From positions 53,477 to 117,476 of the forward strand of contig NZ_AZGA01000077.1 of assembly GCF_001436375.1 (NCBI RefSeq): a stretch of DNA of 64,000 nt, given 5' to 3'. Below the pieces are notes generated by a model. The model made no database searches, had not been told where the DNA came from, and saw nothing but the letters and a program-made list of their open reading frames with translations. Below, piece by piece: positions 18,016 through 27,649 of the stretch. Numbering within the stretch: position 1 is the first letter of the stretch; the number at the start of each line of letters is the position of its first letter. The position numbers and the translations under genes were made by a program. The DNA is from Agrilactobacillus composti DSM 18527 = JCM 14202. Lineage in GTDB: Bacteria; Bacillota; Bacilli; Lactobacillales; Lactobacillaceae.

Positions 18016-20154
18016 CTATTCTGGCTGCTTGGTGATTGGAATAAACTGTCTGGTATTTTGCTTAGGTTCATCTGGATCTGTGGCGGGTTCGTGTTCAAAT
18101 AAATAATCGGCGATTTCTTCGCGATTGTCCAGCAGATATGCTTGCACATCTAAGCTGTCCAAACCGCGCCGGTCCACATGTTCCCAAGTGTTATCTGGTT
18201 GCAAGACCCTAGTCTTAACGTTATCATCCCACATCAAGCCGTAAATATGAATGATTTGCTTGCGAATGTTGTCTTGTAAAATTGGGAATAACAATTCCAC
18301 CCGGCGACTTAAATTCCGGTTCATTAAATCAGAGCTGGATAAGAAGACTTTCTCCTCACCGGCAGCATAGAAATAATAGATCCGACTGTGTTCCAAAAAG
18401 CGGCCCACAATAGAATGCACGGTGATGTTCTCACTGATGCCCGGGATACCTACCCGTAAATTACAAATCCCCCGAACCAACAAGTTGATCTTGACCCCAG
18501 CGGCGCTGGCTTCATAAAATTTCTTGATCATCTTGGTATCAGATAAGGAATTCATTTTCATTTGGATAAAGCCCTTTTTACCAGCTTTTACATTGGCAAT
18601 TTCATCATCCACCCGGTCGATCAAGAAATCCCGGATGCCTTCTGGTGAGATGACTAATTTATGGAAGAACGGTGGCTCGGAGAAGCCGGACAACATGTTA
18701 AAGATGTTAGAGGCATCGATGCCCATTTCCGGATTGGCGGTAAACAGGCCCATATCGGTGTACAAACGGGCCGTGACATCATTATAATTCCCGGTGGCCA
18801 TGTGCATGTAGCGCCGGATGCCGTCTTCTTCCCGGCGGACGATCAAGGTCAGCTTACAGTGGGTCTTCAAACCCACTAAGCCATAAATAACATGACAGCC
18901 GGCTTTTTCCAACTCTTGGGCCCAGTGAACGTTGTTTTCTTCATCAAACCGGGCTTTTAATTCCACCAATACCGTGACTTGTTTGCCGTTTTGGGCAGCT
19001 TGCTTCAAGTAGGTGATAATTGGTGACTTAGACGACACCCGATACAGGGTCATCTTGATAGCTAACACCGCTTCATCTTCAGCGGCTTGCCGGATGAAAT
19101 CTACCACGGGCTGGAAAGAATCATAGGGATGGTCCACAAAAATATCACGTTTAGCAATTTCGCTAAAGAGATTCTTATGGCGAATGGCCTTAGGATAGTA
19201 GGGTTCAAAAGGCGGATATAATAAGTCTTCGTGGCCTTGGACCTGCTTGATCAGTTTGCTGACAAAGGTCAAATCAATGGGCCCCTTCACCGGATAAATA
19301 TCATCATCAGCCAGACTCAATTCCTTGACCAGGCGTTTGCGCAGGTGCTTGCTCATGTCGAATTCAATTTCCAGGCGCATGGCTTTGCCCCGCTCCCGTT
19401 TTTTCAATTCGCTTTCAATTTCCTTCATTAAATCAGACGCATCTTCATCGGCCACGTCCATATCCATATCCCGAATGACCCGGAAACAAGCCGTCTCTTT
19501 GATGTCAAAGCCCACGAATAATTCCCCAATATAGTGCTTGATCACTTCTTCTTGCAAAATAAAGTTGTTGTCAGCATCCGGTAATTTAATGACCCGGGGG
19601 AAAACCCCAGGGACTTGTACAGTGGCAAAGGAGCGCTCTTTTTTATCCCCAGGTTTGCTGATCCGCAAAGCAATATTTAAGGTGTTGTTGGCAATAAATG
19701 GAAATGGCCGGGATACGTCAACGGCCATGGGCGTCAAGACAGGGTATAGATTCTGATGGAAATAATCATCTAAATATGCCTTTTGCTTCTCAGATAATTG
19801 ATTCATTTTCAGCAAATGGATTCCCTGTTCTTCTAGCTTAGGCGCTAAAGAGCGGACTAACGTATTGTATTGTTTTTCCACCATCACGTGGGTCTTTTCA
19901 GAAATCCGCTTCAACTGTTGTGCAGGGGTCAACCCGGAAGCATCGGTGCCTTTATAATCAACGGAAATCATTTTATGCAAGGAAGCCACCCGGATATTGA
20001 AGAATTCATCCAGGTTGCTTTGGGTGATGCCTAAAAAACGCAACCGTTCCAAAAGGGGGTTTTCTTTCGCCCGGGCTTCTTCTAATACCCGATCATCAAA
20101 ATCTAACCAGCTCAATTCCCGGTTGTTAAAATAACTTGGTTCATCAAAATTCAT
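18016..20154 (-). CDS. ppk: Polyphosphate kinase 1
   Basis: 712 aa, full length for PPK1, which polymerises ATP gamma-phosphate into inorganic polyphosphate. Seen: N-terminal FNNRELSWLDFDDRVLEEA, the phosphate-contacting FPFIANNTLN, IKMTLYRVS, VLVELKARFDEENN, the catalytic-His region GLVGLKTHCKL, YMHMATGNYN, and FLSSSDLMNRNL. Its ATG overlaps the upstream ppx stop by 4 bp. Membrane-associated in other bacteria. Confidence 0.95.
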   Translation of the reverse strand: MNFDEPSYFNNRELSWLDFDDRVLEEARAKENPLLERLRFLGITQSNLDEFFNIRVASLHKMISVDYKGTDASGLTPAQQLKRISEKTHVMVEKQYNTLVRSLAPKLEEQGIHLLKMNQLSEKQKAYLDDYFHQNLYPVLTPMAVDVSRPFPFIANNTLNIALRISKPGDKKERSFATVQVPGVFPRVIKLPDADNNFILQEEVIKHYIGELFVGFDIKETACFRVIRDMDMDVADEDASDLMKEIESELKKRERGKAMRLEIEFDMSKHLRKRLVKELSLADDDIYPVKGPIDLTFVSKLIKQVQGHEDLLYPPFEPYYPKAIRHKNLFSEIAKRDIFVDHPYDSFQPVVDFIRQAAEDEAVLAIKMTLYRVSSKSPIITYLKQAAQNGKQVTVLVELKARFDEENNVHWAQELEKAGCHVIYGLVGLKTHCKLTLIVRREEDGIRRYMHMATGNYNDVTARLYTDMGLFTANPEMGIDASNIFNMLSGFSEPPFFHKLVISPEGIRDFLIDRVDDEIANVKAGKKGFIQMKMNSLSDTKMIKKFYEASAAGVKINLLVRGICNLRVGIPGISENITVHSIVGRFLEHSRIYYFYAAGEEKVFLSSSDLMNRNLSRRVELLFPILQDNIRKQIIHIYGLMWDDNVKTRVLQPDNTWEHVDRRGLDSLDVQAYLLDNREEIADYLFEHEPATDPDEPKQNTRQFIPITKQPE

Positions 20155-21689
20155 AGTTTTAACCGTCCTTTCAATTCAGGTTGAACCCCAAAGACTGATT
20201 CAAAGAACTCACCCTTGCGCTCAAAGGTCCAACGTTCTAATTCAATATCATCATTGGCAGTGGCTTGGATCACCACTTTTGTAGGGTCTTTTAAAGACAC
20301 CCGAATGGATTGAATCTTTTGTTGGCGGCTGGCATCTAAAGCGTCAGCCAAGCGCAAAATGGCCGCCAGTTTGGCAATGGTCATCCGTTGTTGAATGGGC
20401 AGTTCATCAAAACGGCTCAATTCATTGGAGGGCGTGCTGGAACTGTGATAACGGGCCACGGCAGCGACCATCTTCAGTTCCACATCTGATAGTCCCAAGA
20501 CCTCCGAATTTTGGATAATATAATCAGAATGGGCCGTATGGTTGTGGTTGTTCACATAAGAGCCCACATCATCTAAGATTGCGGCAATTTCTAATAAAAT
20601 GCGTTCCTTTTTGGCCATACCATGAATTTTCTTTAACCGGTCAAATAATTGCCGACTGAAATTCACGACAAACTGCTGATGTTGTCGATTGACCCGATAG
20701 TGATCGGCCAAATTATAAGCTGAGGTGAGCATCTGTTCTTCTTGTAAAGCCAGCGATTTAGGATTGACCCGTTCATTGACGGCTTGCACAATGATGCCAT
20801 CAATGAGCTTCAAGGCGGCTACCCACAGGGTCTTTACCTTAAAGTGATTTAAGAGCTGGTCTACTAAAATCATCACGGGCAGCACTTGGGGCACGTCATC
20901 TTCATTAATATCATAGCGGTCCACTAGAAATTGGTCGTTGCCATGAACGACTTCCGAATACATTTTTTGAAATTCTTCAATGGATAACTTGACGGTGCGA
21001 TTGTCACCTTTGATCATGGGTTCAAAAATGGAAACTGATGAGCCCATTAGGATCACATTATGCACTTCGCCAAAATCAGGCAACAGGCGGATAAAGTCCA
21101 CCAGTTGACTGGCCACATAATCTCGTAAAACCCCCACATAATTGGTGACGGTAGCCTTAACGTCCCGCATGATTTCATAAACCCGCAGTGGTCCTAGTTT
21201 TAAATTACGGGAAAAGATGAATTTGCCACTGCTATAAGCGGTCAGCTCCACACTCCCGGAACTGATATCGATTAAAACTGCATTTTTAGCAATGATTTCT
21301 GGAAAATCGCCCATATAGGCATTGGTTGCTTGGGAACGAAACAGGGCTTCTTGGCTTTGGCTGAGCCAAGTGATTTGAAAGCCAGTGCGTTCAAATAATT
21401 GATCCCGAACAAATTCCCCGTTGTCAGCTTCATGGAACGAATGGGTGGCGTAACACTGAGTTTCCGGCACTTGATAATCCGTTAATAATTGTTGCACTGA
21501 AAATAAAGCCGTGCTGATTTCATTGACAGTCTGACTATGAATGACTTTTTCTGAAAAAATATCTTCTCCTAGATCAATATCATAATGCACACTTTCGATG
21601 ATCTGGCGGCTAGTTATATCGGCTATTTGTAAAAAAATATTTTGGGCGCCGATGACCACTACCGCAATGAGTTTTTGCTTACGAGCCAC
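20151..21689 (-). CDS. Ppx/GppA-family exopolyphosphatase with C-terminal HD-like domain
   Basis: About 512 aa. First half is a Ppx/GppA ASKHA fold (VVVIGAQNIFLQIAD; the usual first-motif DxGS is weak here; VLIDISSGSVELTAY is clear). Second half is helical and HD-like: EIAAILDDVGSYVNNHNHTAHSDYII, with VARYH and LAAILRLADALDAS. Such long forms are Ppx2/GppA-like. A GTG at 21689 has the best spacing to AAGGGAG; the ATG at 21698 abuts the site. First gene of the ppx-ppk-ppx operon. Confidence 0.8.
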   Translation of the reverse strand: MARKQKLIAVVVIGAQNIFLQIADITSRQIIESVHYDIDLGEDIFSEKVIHSQTVNEISTALFSVQQLLTDYQVPETQCYATHSFHEADNGEFVRDQLFERTGFQITWLSQSQEALFRSQATNAYMGDFPEIIAKNAVLIDISSGSVELTAYSSGKFIFSRNLKLGPLRVYEIMRDVKATVTNYVGVLRDYVASQLVDFIRLLPDFGEVHNVILMGSSVSIFEPMIKGDNRTVKLSIEEFQKMYSEVVHGNDQFLVDRYDINEDDVPQVLPVMILVDQLLNHFKVKTLWVAALKLIDGIIVQAVNERVNPKSLALQEEQMLTSAYNLADHYRVNRQHQQFVVNFSRQLFDRLKKIHGMAKKERILLEIAAILDDVGSYVNNHNHTAHSDYIIQNSEVLGLSDVELKMVAAVARYHSSSTPSNELSRFDELPIQQRMTIAKLAAILRLADALDASRQQKIQSIRVSLKDPTKVVIQATANDDIELERWTFERKGEFFESVFGVQPELKGRLKL

Positions 21690-21844
21690 TGAATACATCT
21701 CCCTTGAAGCTTTTTTTATATTGTTAAATAAGTTTTTGCCGTGCACTCCTATTTTACCACGGGAAGCCAAAAAAATTGAGAATTGGTCTATAAATAATTT
21801 CACTTGTCAGCCATGATACAATAAGGCTATAAGGGGTGATTTTT

Positions 21845-22777
21845 TTGAAAAAAGTAAATATTGGCAATAGTAATATTGTGGCTTCAAACATTGGCTTAGG
21901 GCTGATGCGCTCGCCGGAACATTCTGACCAAGAAGTGGCTGATTTATTGGATACGGCCTATGAAGCTGGCATTGATTTCTTTGACAATGCCGACGTGTAT
22001 ACCAATGGTGAAGCTGAAAAACGTTTTGGCGCGGCTTTAAAGAAGTCTAGCTTGACCCGAGACAATATCGTCATCCAAACCAAGGTGGGTATCGTCTCTG
22101 ATGGCAATGAAAATATTCGCTATGATTTTTCAAAACAACATATCTTAGAAGCCGTTAATGGCAGTTTGCAACGGATGGGTCTGGATTATGTGGACATTTT
22201 GCTCTTGCATCGGCCTGATCCTTTGTTGGAACCTGAAGAAATCGCCGAGGCCTTCAAGACCTTGCAAAACGAAGGTAAAGTCCGGCGCTTTGGGGTGTCT
22301 AATTTCAATCCCATGCAGGTACAATTGGTGCAACAAGCTTTAGATACCAAGCTGATCGCCAACCAATTACAATTGAGTTTGATGCATACGGGGATGATCA
22401 ATTTCGGCATGCACACCAATATGACGGACCCGGCCTCGTTGAACCATGATGGCAGTATTTTGGAATTCTCCCGCCTGAAAAACATGACGATCCAAGCTTG
22501 GAGCCCTTACCAATATGGCTTCTTCGATGGCACCTTCATTGATAATGCCAAGTTCCCAACCTTAAATGAAGTGTTGCATAAAATGGCCCGGAAATATGAT
22601 ACCAATAAAAACGCCGTGGCCGCTGCTTGGATCTTGAGAATCCCTGGCAGCATGCAAGTCATCGCTGGCACCATGAACGCCAAGCGCTTGAAACAAATTG
22701 CTGAAGCTGACAAGGTCAAACTCACCGCCCAAGAGTGGTATGATTTGTACTTTGCCGCTGGCAATGATTTGCCTTAA
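21845..22777 (+). CDS. Aldo/keto reductase
   Basis: 310 aa TIM-barrel NADP(H) oxidoreductase. Seen: GLGLMRSPE at the first strand, the catalytic Asp-Tyr pair in FDNADVYTNGEAEKRFG, Lys in QTKVGI, His in ILLLHRPDP, then RRFGVSNF. A TTG start at 21845 is chosen because AAGGGGTG is seven bases upstream; a GTG three codons earlier overlaps that site. Substrate unknown. Followed by a strong terminator. Confidence 0.88.
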   Translation: MKKVNIGNSNIVASNIGLGLMRSPEHSDQEVADLLDTAYEAGIDFFDNADVYTNGEAEKRFGAALKKSSLTRDNIVIQTKVGIVSDGNENIRYDFSKQHILEAVNGSLQRMGLDYVDILLLHRPDPLLEPEEIAEAFKTLQNEGKVRRFGVSNFNPMQVQLVQQALDTKLIANQLQLSLMHTGMINFGMHTNMTDPASLNHDGSILEFSRLKNMTIQAWSPYQYGFFDGTFIDNAKFPTLNEVLHKMARKYDTNKNAVAAAWILRIPGSMQVIAGTMNAKRLKQIAEADKVKLTAQEWYDLYFAAGNDLP

Positions 22778-22803
22778 AAACAAGTTAATTTTGGATTGTA
22801 AAT

Positions 22804-22856
22804 AATAAGCACGGCTAGTTGACCCGCTGAGAGGCGCTTAACTAGCCGTGCTTATT
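22804..22856. terminator. Terminator after the aldo/keto reductase
   Basis: AATAAGCACGGCTAGTT pairs perfectly with AACTAGCCGTGCTTATT (17 bp) with a 19-base loop. Confidence 0.85.
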
Positions 22857-22970
22857 TGCTTGGTCAAATCTGGCCAAAAACACCTCTGAAAACGGCTTGA
22901 TATCGGCCTAGTTTTGAAAACAATTTTGTCTCATTTTGTGAGCTGATTCACTTGTGTTTATCGATAAAAA

Positions 22971-23001
22971 GTCTTACGATTTGGGTGAAATCGTATAAGA
23001 C
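22971..23001 (+). repeat. Inverted repeat upstream of the ABC transporter operon
   Basis: GTCTTACGATTT and AAATCGTATAAGAC form a hairpin with a two-base bulge and a 5-base loop, 54 bases before the permease ATG. Only a short T-rich stretch follows, so it may be an attenuator, mRNA-stability element or operator. No other feature is seen in 22857-23055. Confidence 0.4.
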
Positions 23002-23055
23002 ACATTTTATTACAGATGCCCTTCTCTTTTCCTGTACGTCAAGAGGTGTTTTGTC

Positions 23056-24894
23056 ATGAATATCTTGGTATGGCTGCGTTATAAGTGGCTTTCAGATCGA
23101 CGCATGACTTGGTACCATTTCAAAGTTGGTGGAGTTACACCAAAATCAGGTCTTTTAAGGTTTTATAAATTGGGTTTGCGCTTCATTGGTCTCTTATTGT
23201 CAGTAGGTTTTGGTCTAGGAATTGTTTTTTTGTGTCGTCGCATCATTGGCCTGACAACCGATTTAAGTTGGATCGCCTATATTACATTACAATATATTAT
23301 CTACGGTCCAATCGTAGACAGCATGCTGGCGTTAAACGCTGTTAGTAAAGCAGAACTGCCCTTGCTTAAGTCTATTTTAGGGGTTCGACCGGCCCACCTA
23401 AGCTTGATAGAATTGGTTTATTATGCGGAATATACTTTCAATCTTTCAGCTTTATCCGATACTGTCATGTTGCTTAGCTGTGCCATTGCATTAAAAACGT
23501 CACTTTGGTCAGCTTTATTAATCGCCATTATCAGTCAACCGTTGCGATTTGCCCTGATATTCCTATTCATGGGCATACGCAAAGCCAGTAGTTTCACTCA
23601 AAATTTAAAAACCAAGCATAAACCACTAGTCTGGCTGCTTAGTGGGCTACTTGTATTGGCATTTATCTTGCTTAGTTTGCGGTTAACAATTGCTTCTGGC
23701 AATTTACCAGCAATTCAGAGCTTCAATTTAAACTCGCTGGGTACTCACCTTATAAATAACTTGAAAACTATTGATTTTACTAGTCTTAGCCTGTATAGCT
23801 GGTATCCTGGTACGATGGTGATTCAAATCGCCCTGCATGCCGACTTTTTAGCACTTCTGAAATTAATACTAACCATTGTTTTCCTAAGTGCCTTAGGCTA
23901 TATCTTGGCTATTTTAAATGCCCGTCAGGAGCAACAACATGTTGCTACAGAAATTACCCCGCTGCTTACAGATGGTGTGCTTTTGCAGCAATATCGCCAT
24001 AAACTGGGCCTGACTTATACCTATCTTAAAACATTGTTCCTGAATCCTAAATTTACCCGTGGCAAAACTTTTATTGAAATACTTGTCTTTACCATCTTAT
24101 TGCTAGCAATTGTGACTCGCTTTTCGGATCAGGTCTCACGACAAGCATTGCTATTCATCGGTTTTTTTGCGTTATTATTTTCTAACCGTGCTAGTTTTAA
24201 ATTGGATAGTCCATTGGTATTTAGCTTGGCAGAGTTGCAAGCCTTCAGCAATATCCCCTTGAAAACATTGTTGGGTCACAAAGTACTGGCCGCATGGTTA
24301 GCGCACTACCTAGAAATCGCTGCTGTCTTGATGCTCAGCTGCTTCTGCCTCAATAATGGGCAAGCATTCTTAACCCTTTGGCTTTGGGTCTTGCTGTTAT
24401 TAGTGGGCAAAACTTGTCTTATCCCCTGGGGCAGCAGTTGTTTAGTCGGCTTATCAACCAGCAATCAACCCAATAACAAGGTCACAGCTAAATCAACAAT
24501 TTATTTACACCGTTTGAGCACGACGGCCCCCTTATTCTTAGTACTACTTGTACTTTACAATCCCCGTAGTCTGAGCACCCTTACTTTTTTAGGTACCATG
24601 GTTAGCTATCTAGTGCTAACCGATGTCATGATTGCGCTTATCTTACGCTTGAGCCAATTGCCAATCATTCAAAACCATAGTTTACGATTACTGGGCATGA
24701 TCATTATCACCGGTAGCATCTTTGCCCTACCTTTAGTTGGTCTATTTGCACATTTTTATTCGGGCGCAATTGTTTTAATGTTTGGCTTAGTTTGGTTCAG
24801 ATTACTCTGGCTATGCTTTAACTTAAACCGGCGTAATCCGCTTAGCCCAGCGCTATTACGTCAGCGCCAATTAGTGGGAGGTAAGTCAGCATGA
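23056..24894 (+). CDS. ABC transporter membrane subunit, large (about 13 helices)
   Basis: 612 aa, hydrophobic throughout with a charged stretch near residues 295-330. No permease signature is recognised, but the ATG of the next gene (ATP-binding subunit) overlaps its stop by 4 bp, so the two make one transporter. Codon choice and AT content differ from neighbours, suggesting later acquisition. The EcsB-like or ABC-2 type exporter class fits best by size. Substrate unknown. Start preceded by AAGAGGTGTTTTGTC. Confidence 0.7.
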   Translation: MNILVWLRYKWLSDRRMTWYHFKVGGVTPKSGLLRFYKLGLRFIGLLLSVGFGLGIVFLCRRIIGLTTDLSWIAYITLQYIIYGPIVDSMLALNAVSKAELPLLKSILGVRPAHLSLIELVYYAEYTFNLSALSDTVMLLSCAIALKTSLWSALLIAIISQPLRFALIFLFMGIRKASSFTQNLKTKHKPLVWLLSGLLVLAFILLSLRLTIASGNLPAIQSFNLNSLGTHLINNLKTIDFTSLSLYSWYPGTMVIQIALHADFLALLKLILTIVFLSALGYILAILNARQEQQHVATEITPLLTDGVLLQQYRHKLGLTYTYLKTLFLNPKFTRGKTFIEILVFTILLLAIVTRFSDQVSRQALLFIGFFALLFSNRASFKLDSPLVFSLAELQAFSNIPLKTLLGHKVLAAWLAHYLEIAAVLMLSCFCLNNGQAFLTLWLWVLLLLVGKTCLIPWGSSCLVGLSTSNQPNNKVTAKSTIYLHRLSTTAPLFLVLLVLYNPRSLSTLTFLGTMVSYLVLTDVMIALILRLSQLPIIQNHSLRLLGMIIITGSIFALPLVGLFAHFYSGAIVLMFGLVWFRLLWLCFNLNRRNPLSPALLRQRQLVGGKSA

Positions 24895-25502
24895 TTCAGT
24901 TAGATCGAATTCAATTAAAATTCGCCGATAAACTAGTCTTTACGAACTTAACCTGGACCTTCCCCGACACGGGCCTATTCCTGCTCACCGGCCCCAATGG
25001 TGCTGGTAAAACCACCCTTTTAAATCTATTGACCACCACCTTGGTCCCAGATGCTGGGGAAATCACCTTTACCAATGAGGCCCAGGATTATTTCATCGTG
25101 CCCCACGAGCCTTTTTTCTATGATTATCTAACGGGTGGCGAATTTTTAGACCTAATTTTAAAAACCAGACACGTCTTTGACCGCTTACCCGCCGCCCAGC
25201 AACTGTGTGTCCAAACCAACTTAGCCAACGCCTTGGATTATCAAATCATCACTTATTCCTTAGGCATGCGCAAAAAACTGATCCTGATTGCCGGCCTGTT
25301 ATCCGGGGCCAAAACGATATTTTTAGATGAAGCTTTAAATGGTGTAGACGTGGAAGCCACCGGTATTTTAATGGCCCAAATGTTGCAAACCAGCCGGACC
25401 AGCTTAATTATCTTGATCAGCCACGAAACCGAGCTGCGGCCCTACCCCTATACCGGAATTTTAAGCCTCCAAAATGGCCAATTGCAGCAGTTACCAACTT
25501 AG
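24891..25502 (+). CDS. ABC transporter ATP-binding protein
   Basis: 203 aa nucleotide-binding subunit. Walker A GPNGAGKTTLLNLL, a signature replaced by YSLGMRKKL (ABC-2/Ecs-type), Walker B TIFLDEALNGVD, and the H-loop in ILISHE. Overlaps the permease gene by 4 bp and converges onto the LysR gene with a 4-bp tail overlap. The signature lacks the LSGGQ glycine pair, as is common in drug or peptide exporters of this class. Confidence 0.88.
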   Translation: MIQLDRIQLKFADKLVFTNLTWTFPDTGLFLLTGPNGAGKTTLLNLLTTTLVPDAGEITFTNEAQDYFIVPHEPFFYDYLTGGEFLDLILKTRHVFDRLPAAQQLCVQTNLANALDYQIITYSLGMRKKLILIAGLLSGAKTIFLDEALNGVDVEATGILMAQMLQTSRTSLIILISHETELRPYPYTGILSLQNGQLQQLPT

Positions 25503-26320
25503 TTTGCCTGGGATCTTTTCAATAAATAAGCAGCCACTTGCTGTAAATTGGCACTCAAATGGTCTCGACTTAAGAAGTAAAAATGCCGCAGGTAAGCGGG
25601 CGGCAAGACTTCATGGGGGACACCCTTTGGCTTGGCTTGGTCTGAAAGAATAGTTTGCCCCACCCCCAGCTTTAATAGTTGGATGATCAATTCATTGTTA
25701 GCCACCTGTAAAACTTTGGCGGGTTTGATATTGGCACTTTGCAAATACATCTTGGTGTAATGGGCCACCCCAGAACCAGGTTCGCGAATCAGCCAAGTCC
25801 CACTGGTCAAATCCCCACAGCGGACCAATTGGTCGGCCCCGTACTCGTAGCGGCTCACCCCACTGGTGGCAATGGGTTTTTCAATGAAGCCAAAGTCTAA
25901 CTTGTGGGCACTGAGCGCTTTTAAAATGGCCTCAGAATTAGCCATGGTGATGTTGAAATCGCCGTTTTGAAATTGTTGGTTCAAAGCTTGGATAATTGGG
26001 GGCAGGCGATAAATCCCAAAGGTTTGCGACGCCCCAATTTTCACCTGATACCGGGCTTCAGGAATAGTTTGGCGCATGGTAGTGGTGATACTTTGCCAGT
26101 CATCTAGCAATTGATTCACCTGGCGATACAACACTTTGGCCGCTTCTGTGGGCTGGATATCCTTGCGACCTTGGCGCTGGAATAGTTTTTGGCCGAAATA
26201 TTTTTCCAGCTGTTGGATATGACTGGATACCGTGGGCTGGGCAATAAACAATTGCTGGGCCGCTAAGGAGAAATTTTGAACCTCGTAAACCATTTTAAAC
26301 GTTGCTAGTTGTGTAAACAT
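25499..26320 (-). CDS. LysR-family transcriptional regulator
   Basis: 273 aa. N-terminal HTH: FKMVYEVQNFSLAAQQLFIAQPTVSSHIQQLEKYFGQKLFQR. The rest is a periplasmic-binding-like effector domain. Divergent from the YeiH-family gene 107 bp away, so it most likely controls that gene and itself. Effector unknown; the pairing resembles YeiE/YeiH of enterobacteria. Confidence 0.88.
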   Translation of the reverse strand: MFTQLATFKMVYEVQNFSLAAQQLFIAQPTVSSHIQQLEKYFGQKLFQRQGRKDIQPTEAAKVLYRQVNQLLDDWQSITTTMRQTIPEARYQVKIGASQTFGIYRLPPIIQALNQQFQNGDFNITMANSEAILKALSAHKLDFGFIEKPIATSGVSRYEYGADQLVRCGDLTSGTWLIREPGSGVAHYTKMYLQSANIKPAKVLQVANNELIIQLLKLGVGQTILSDQAKPKGVPHEVLPPAYLRHFYFLSRDHLSANLQQVAAYLLKRSQAN

Positions 26321-26427
26321 ACCGCACCACTTTCATCAGAAATCATAATAGTTATTATCAAAATTATCTATTTTCCTTATAGTAAACCATCTGATAGACT
26401 GAAACAATCAGCTAACGGAGGTTTATT

Positions 26428-27450
26428 ATGTCAAAAGTCAAAAACGTTTTGCCAGGCTTGGGGTTGAGTCTGGTCATTGCCATCATCGCCCAATTCATCG
26501 GCCGCTTCATCCCCAGTCTAGGGGCCGCTACTATTTCTATTTTATTGGGGATCTTGTTGGGCAACACCCTCTTCAAACAACCAGGCCTACAAGCCGGGAC
26601 GAAATTTTCAGAAAGTAAGTTGCTGGAATATTCCGTCATGTTGCTGGGGGCCACCATCACCTTTCAAACCATCAGCCATATCGGCTGGCAAGGTGTCCTC
26701 TTCATTTTATTACAAATGAGTATCACCATTTTAGGGGCCATCTTCATTGGCAAGAAATTAGGTTTCGGCGAAGGCATCACCTTACTCATGGCCGGGGGCA
26801 ACGCGGTGTGCGGTTCCAGTGCCATCGCCTCCATTTCCCCGGTGATCGAAGCCGAAGATGAGGATAAAGGGATGGTCATCACCTTAGTGAACCTCATGGG
26901 GACCGTTTTGATGCTGACTTTGCCAGTCATTAGTTTGGCCATGTTTGGCAGCAACTTCTTATTACGGGGCGCCTTGATTGGTGGGACCTTGCAGTCCGTA
27001 GGCCAAGTGGTGGCCAGTGCTAGTATGGTGAACCAAACCACGGTGCAATTTGCTACCTTGTTCAAAATTATGCGGATCATGATGTTAGTGGTGGTGGTCT
27101 TCATCTTTGGCCGCTTGCATCAAAATAACATTCAAAGTGAATTAGAAGCTGGGGCTAAAATCAGTGAAAACCGCACCAAAGGCCATTGGTTGCCCTGGTA
27201 TGTGGCTGGCTTCTTAGTCTTATGCGTATTGAACAGTGTTTGGCATATGCCGGCTATCCTCAGCGGCGGCGCCCATTTATTGAGTTCTTGGTTTGAAATC
27301 ATCGCCTTGGCCGCCATCGGCTTACGGTTGAACCTAGCCGCCTTCTTAAAAGCCGGCAAGCGGTTTGCCATTTACGGCCTGGGTGTGGGCAGCGTGCAAG
27401 TGGTGTCCGCCTTAGTGCTCATCACCGTATTTTTAAAAGTTATCGCGTAA
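26428..27450 (+). CDS. YeiH-family (UPF0324) putative sulfate/sulfite exporter
   Basis: 340 aa, about ten membrane segments. Seen: [44 protein letters not shown], the conserved [20 protein letters not shown], and [19 protein letters not shown]. Family proteins are annotated as putative sulfate exporters on limited evidence. GGAGG ribosome site; own terminator. Regulation by the divergent LysR is inferred. Confidence 0.85.
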   Translation: MSKVKNVLPGLGLSLVIAIIAQFIGRFIPSLGAATISILLGILLGNTLFKQPGLQAGTKFSESKLLEYSVMLLGATITFQTISHIGWQGVLFILLQMSITILGAIFIGKKLGFGEGITLLMAGGNAVCGSSAIASISPVIEAEDEDKGMVITLVNLMGTVLMLTLPVISLAMFGSNFLLRGALIGGTLQSVGQVVASASMVNQTTVQFATLFKIMRIMMLVVVVFIFGRLHQNNIQSELEAGAKISENRTKGHWLPWYVAGFLVLCVLNSVWHMPAILSGGAHLLSSWFEIIALAAIGLRLNLAAFLKAGKRFAIYGLGVGSVQVVSALVLITVFLKVIA

Positions 27451-27457
27451 CAAACGA

Positions 27458-27492
27458 ACCCTTGGGCCAGTCAGGCTACAAGGGTATTTTTA
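27458..27492 (+). terminator. Terminator after the YeiH gene
   Basis: ACCCTTG pairs with CAAGGGT across 14 bases, followed by ATTTTTAT. Confidence 0.65.
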
Positions 27493-27502
27493 TAAAATTT
27501 AT

Positions 27503-27542
27503 TTAGCACTCACTTAACACGAGTGCTAAATGGTGTTACTAT
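27503..27542 (+). promoter_or_regulatory. Perfect CIRCE operator (HrcA) overlapping the hsp20 promoter
   Basis: TTAGCACTC (27503-27511), nine bases, GAGTGCTAA (27521-27529) matches the CIRCE consensus exactly. A -35 TTAACA (27514-27519) and -10 TACTAT (27537-27542) with a 17-base spacer overlap it, so HrcA should block polymerase directly. The 107-base leader that follows has a GGAACT/AGTTCC stem (about 27561-27588). Confidence 0.93.
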
Positions 27543-27649
27543 GTAGTTGTTAAAGAGAGCAGGAACTAAGAGGTCAAGCCTCAGTTCCCCGTCGTCAATC
27601 AGCCGCCTTTTAGCCAAACAAAGAAATTTTTGAAAGGAAGTTTTGGACT

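Noticed and set aside
21690..21803. N-terminal extension of the long Ppx protein
   Set aside because: The extra residues are unlike the family, and the ribosome site AAGGGAG lies within them.
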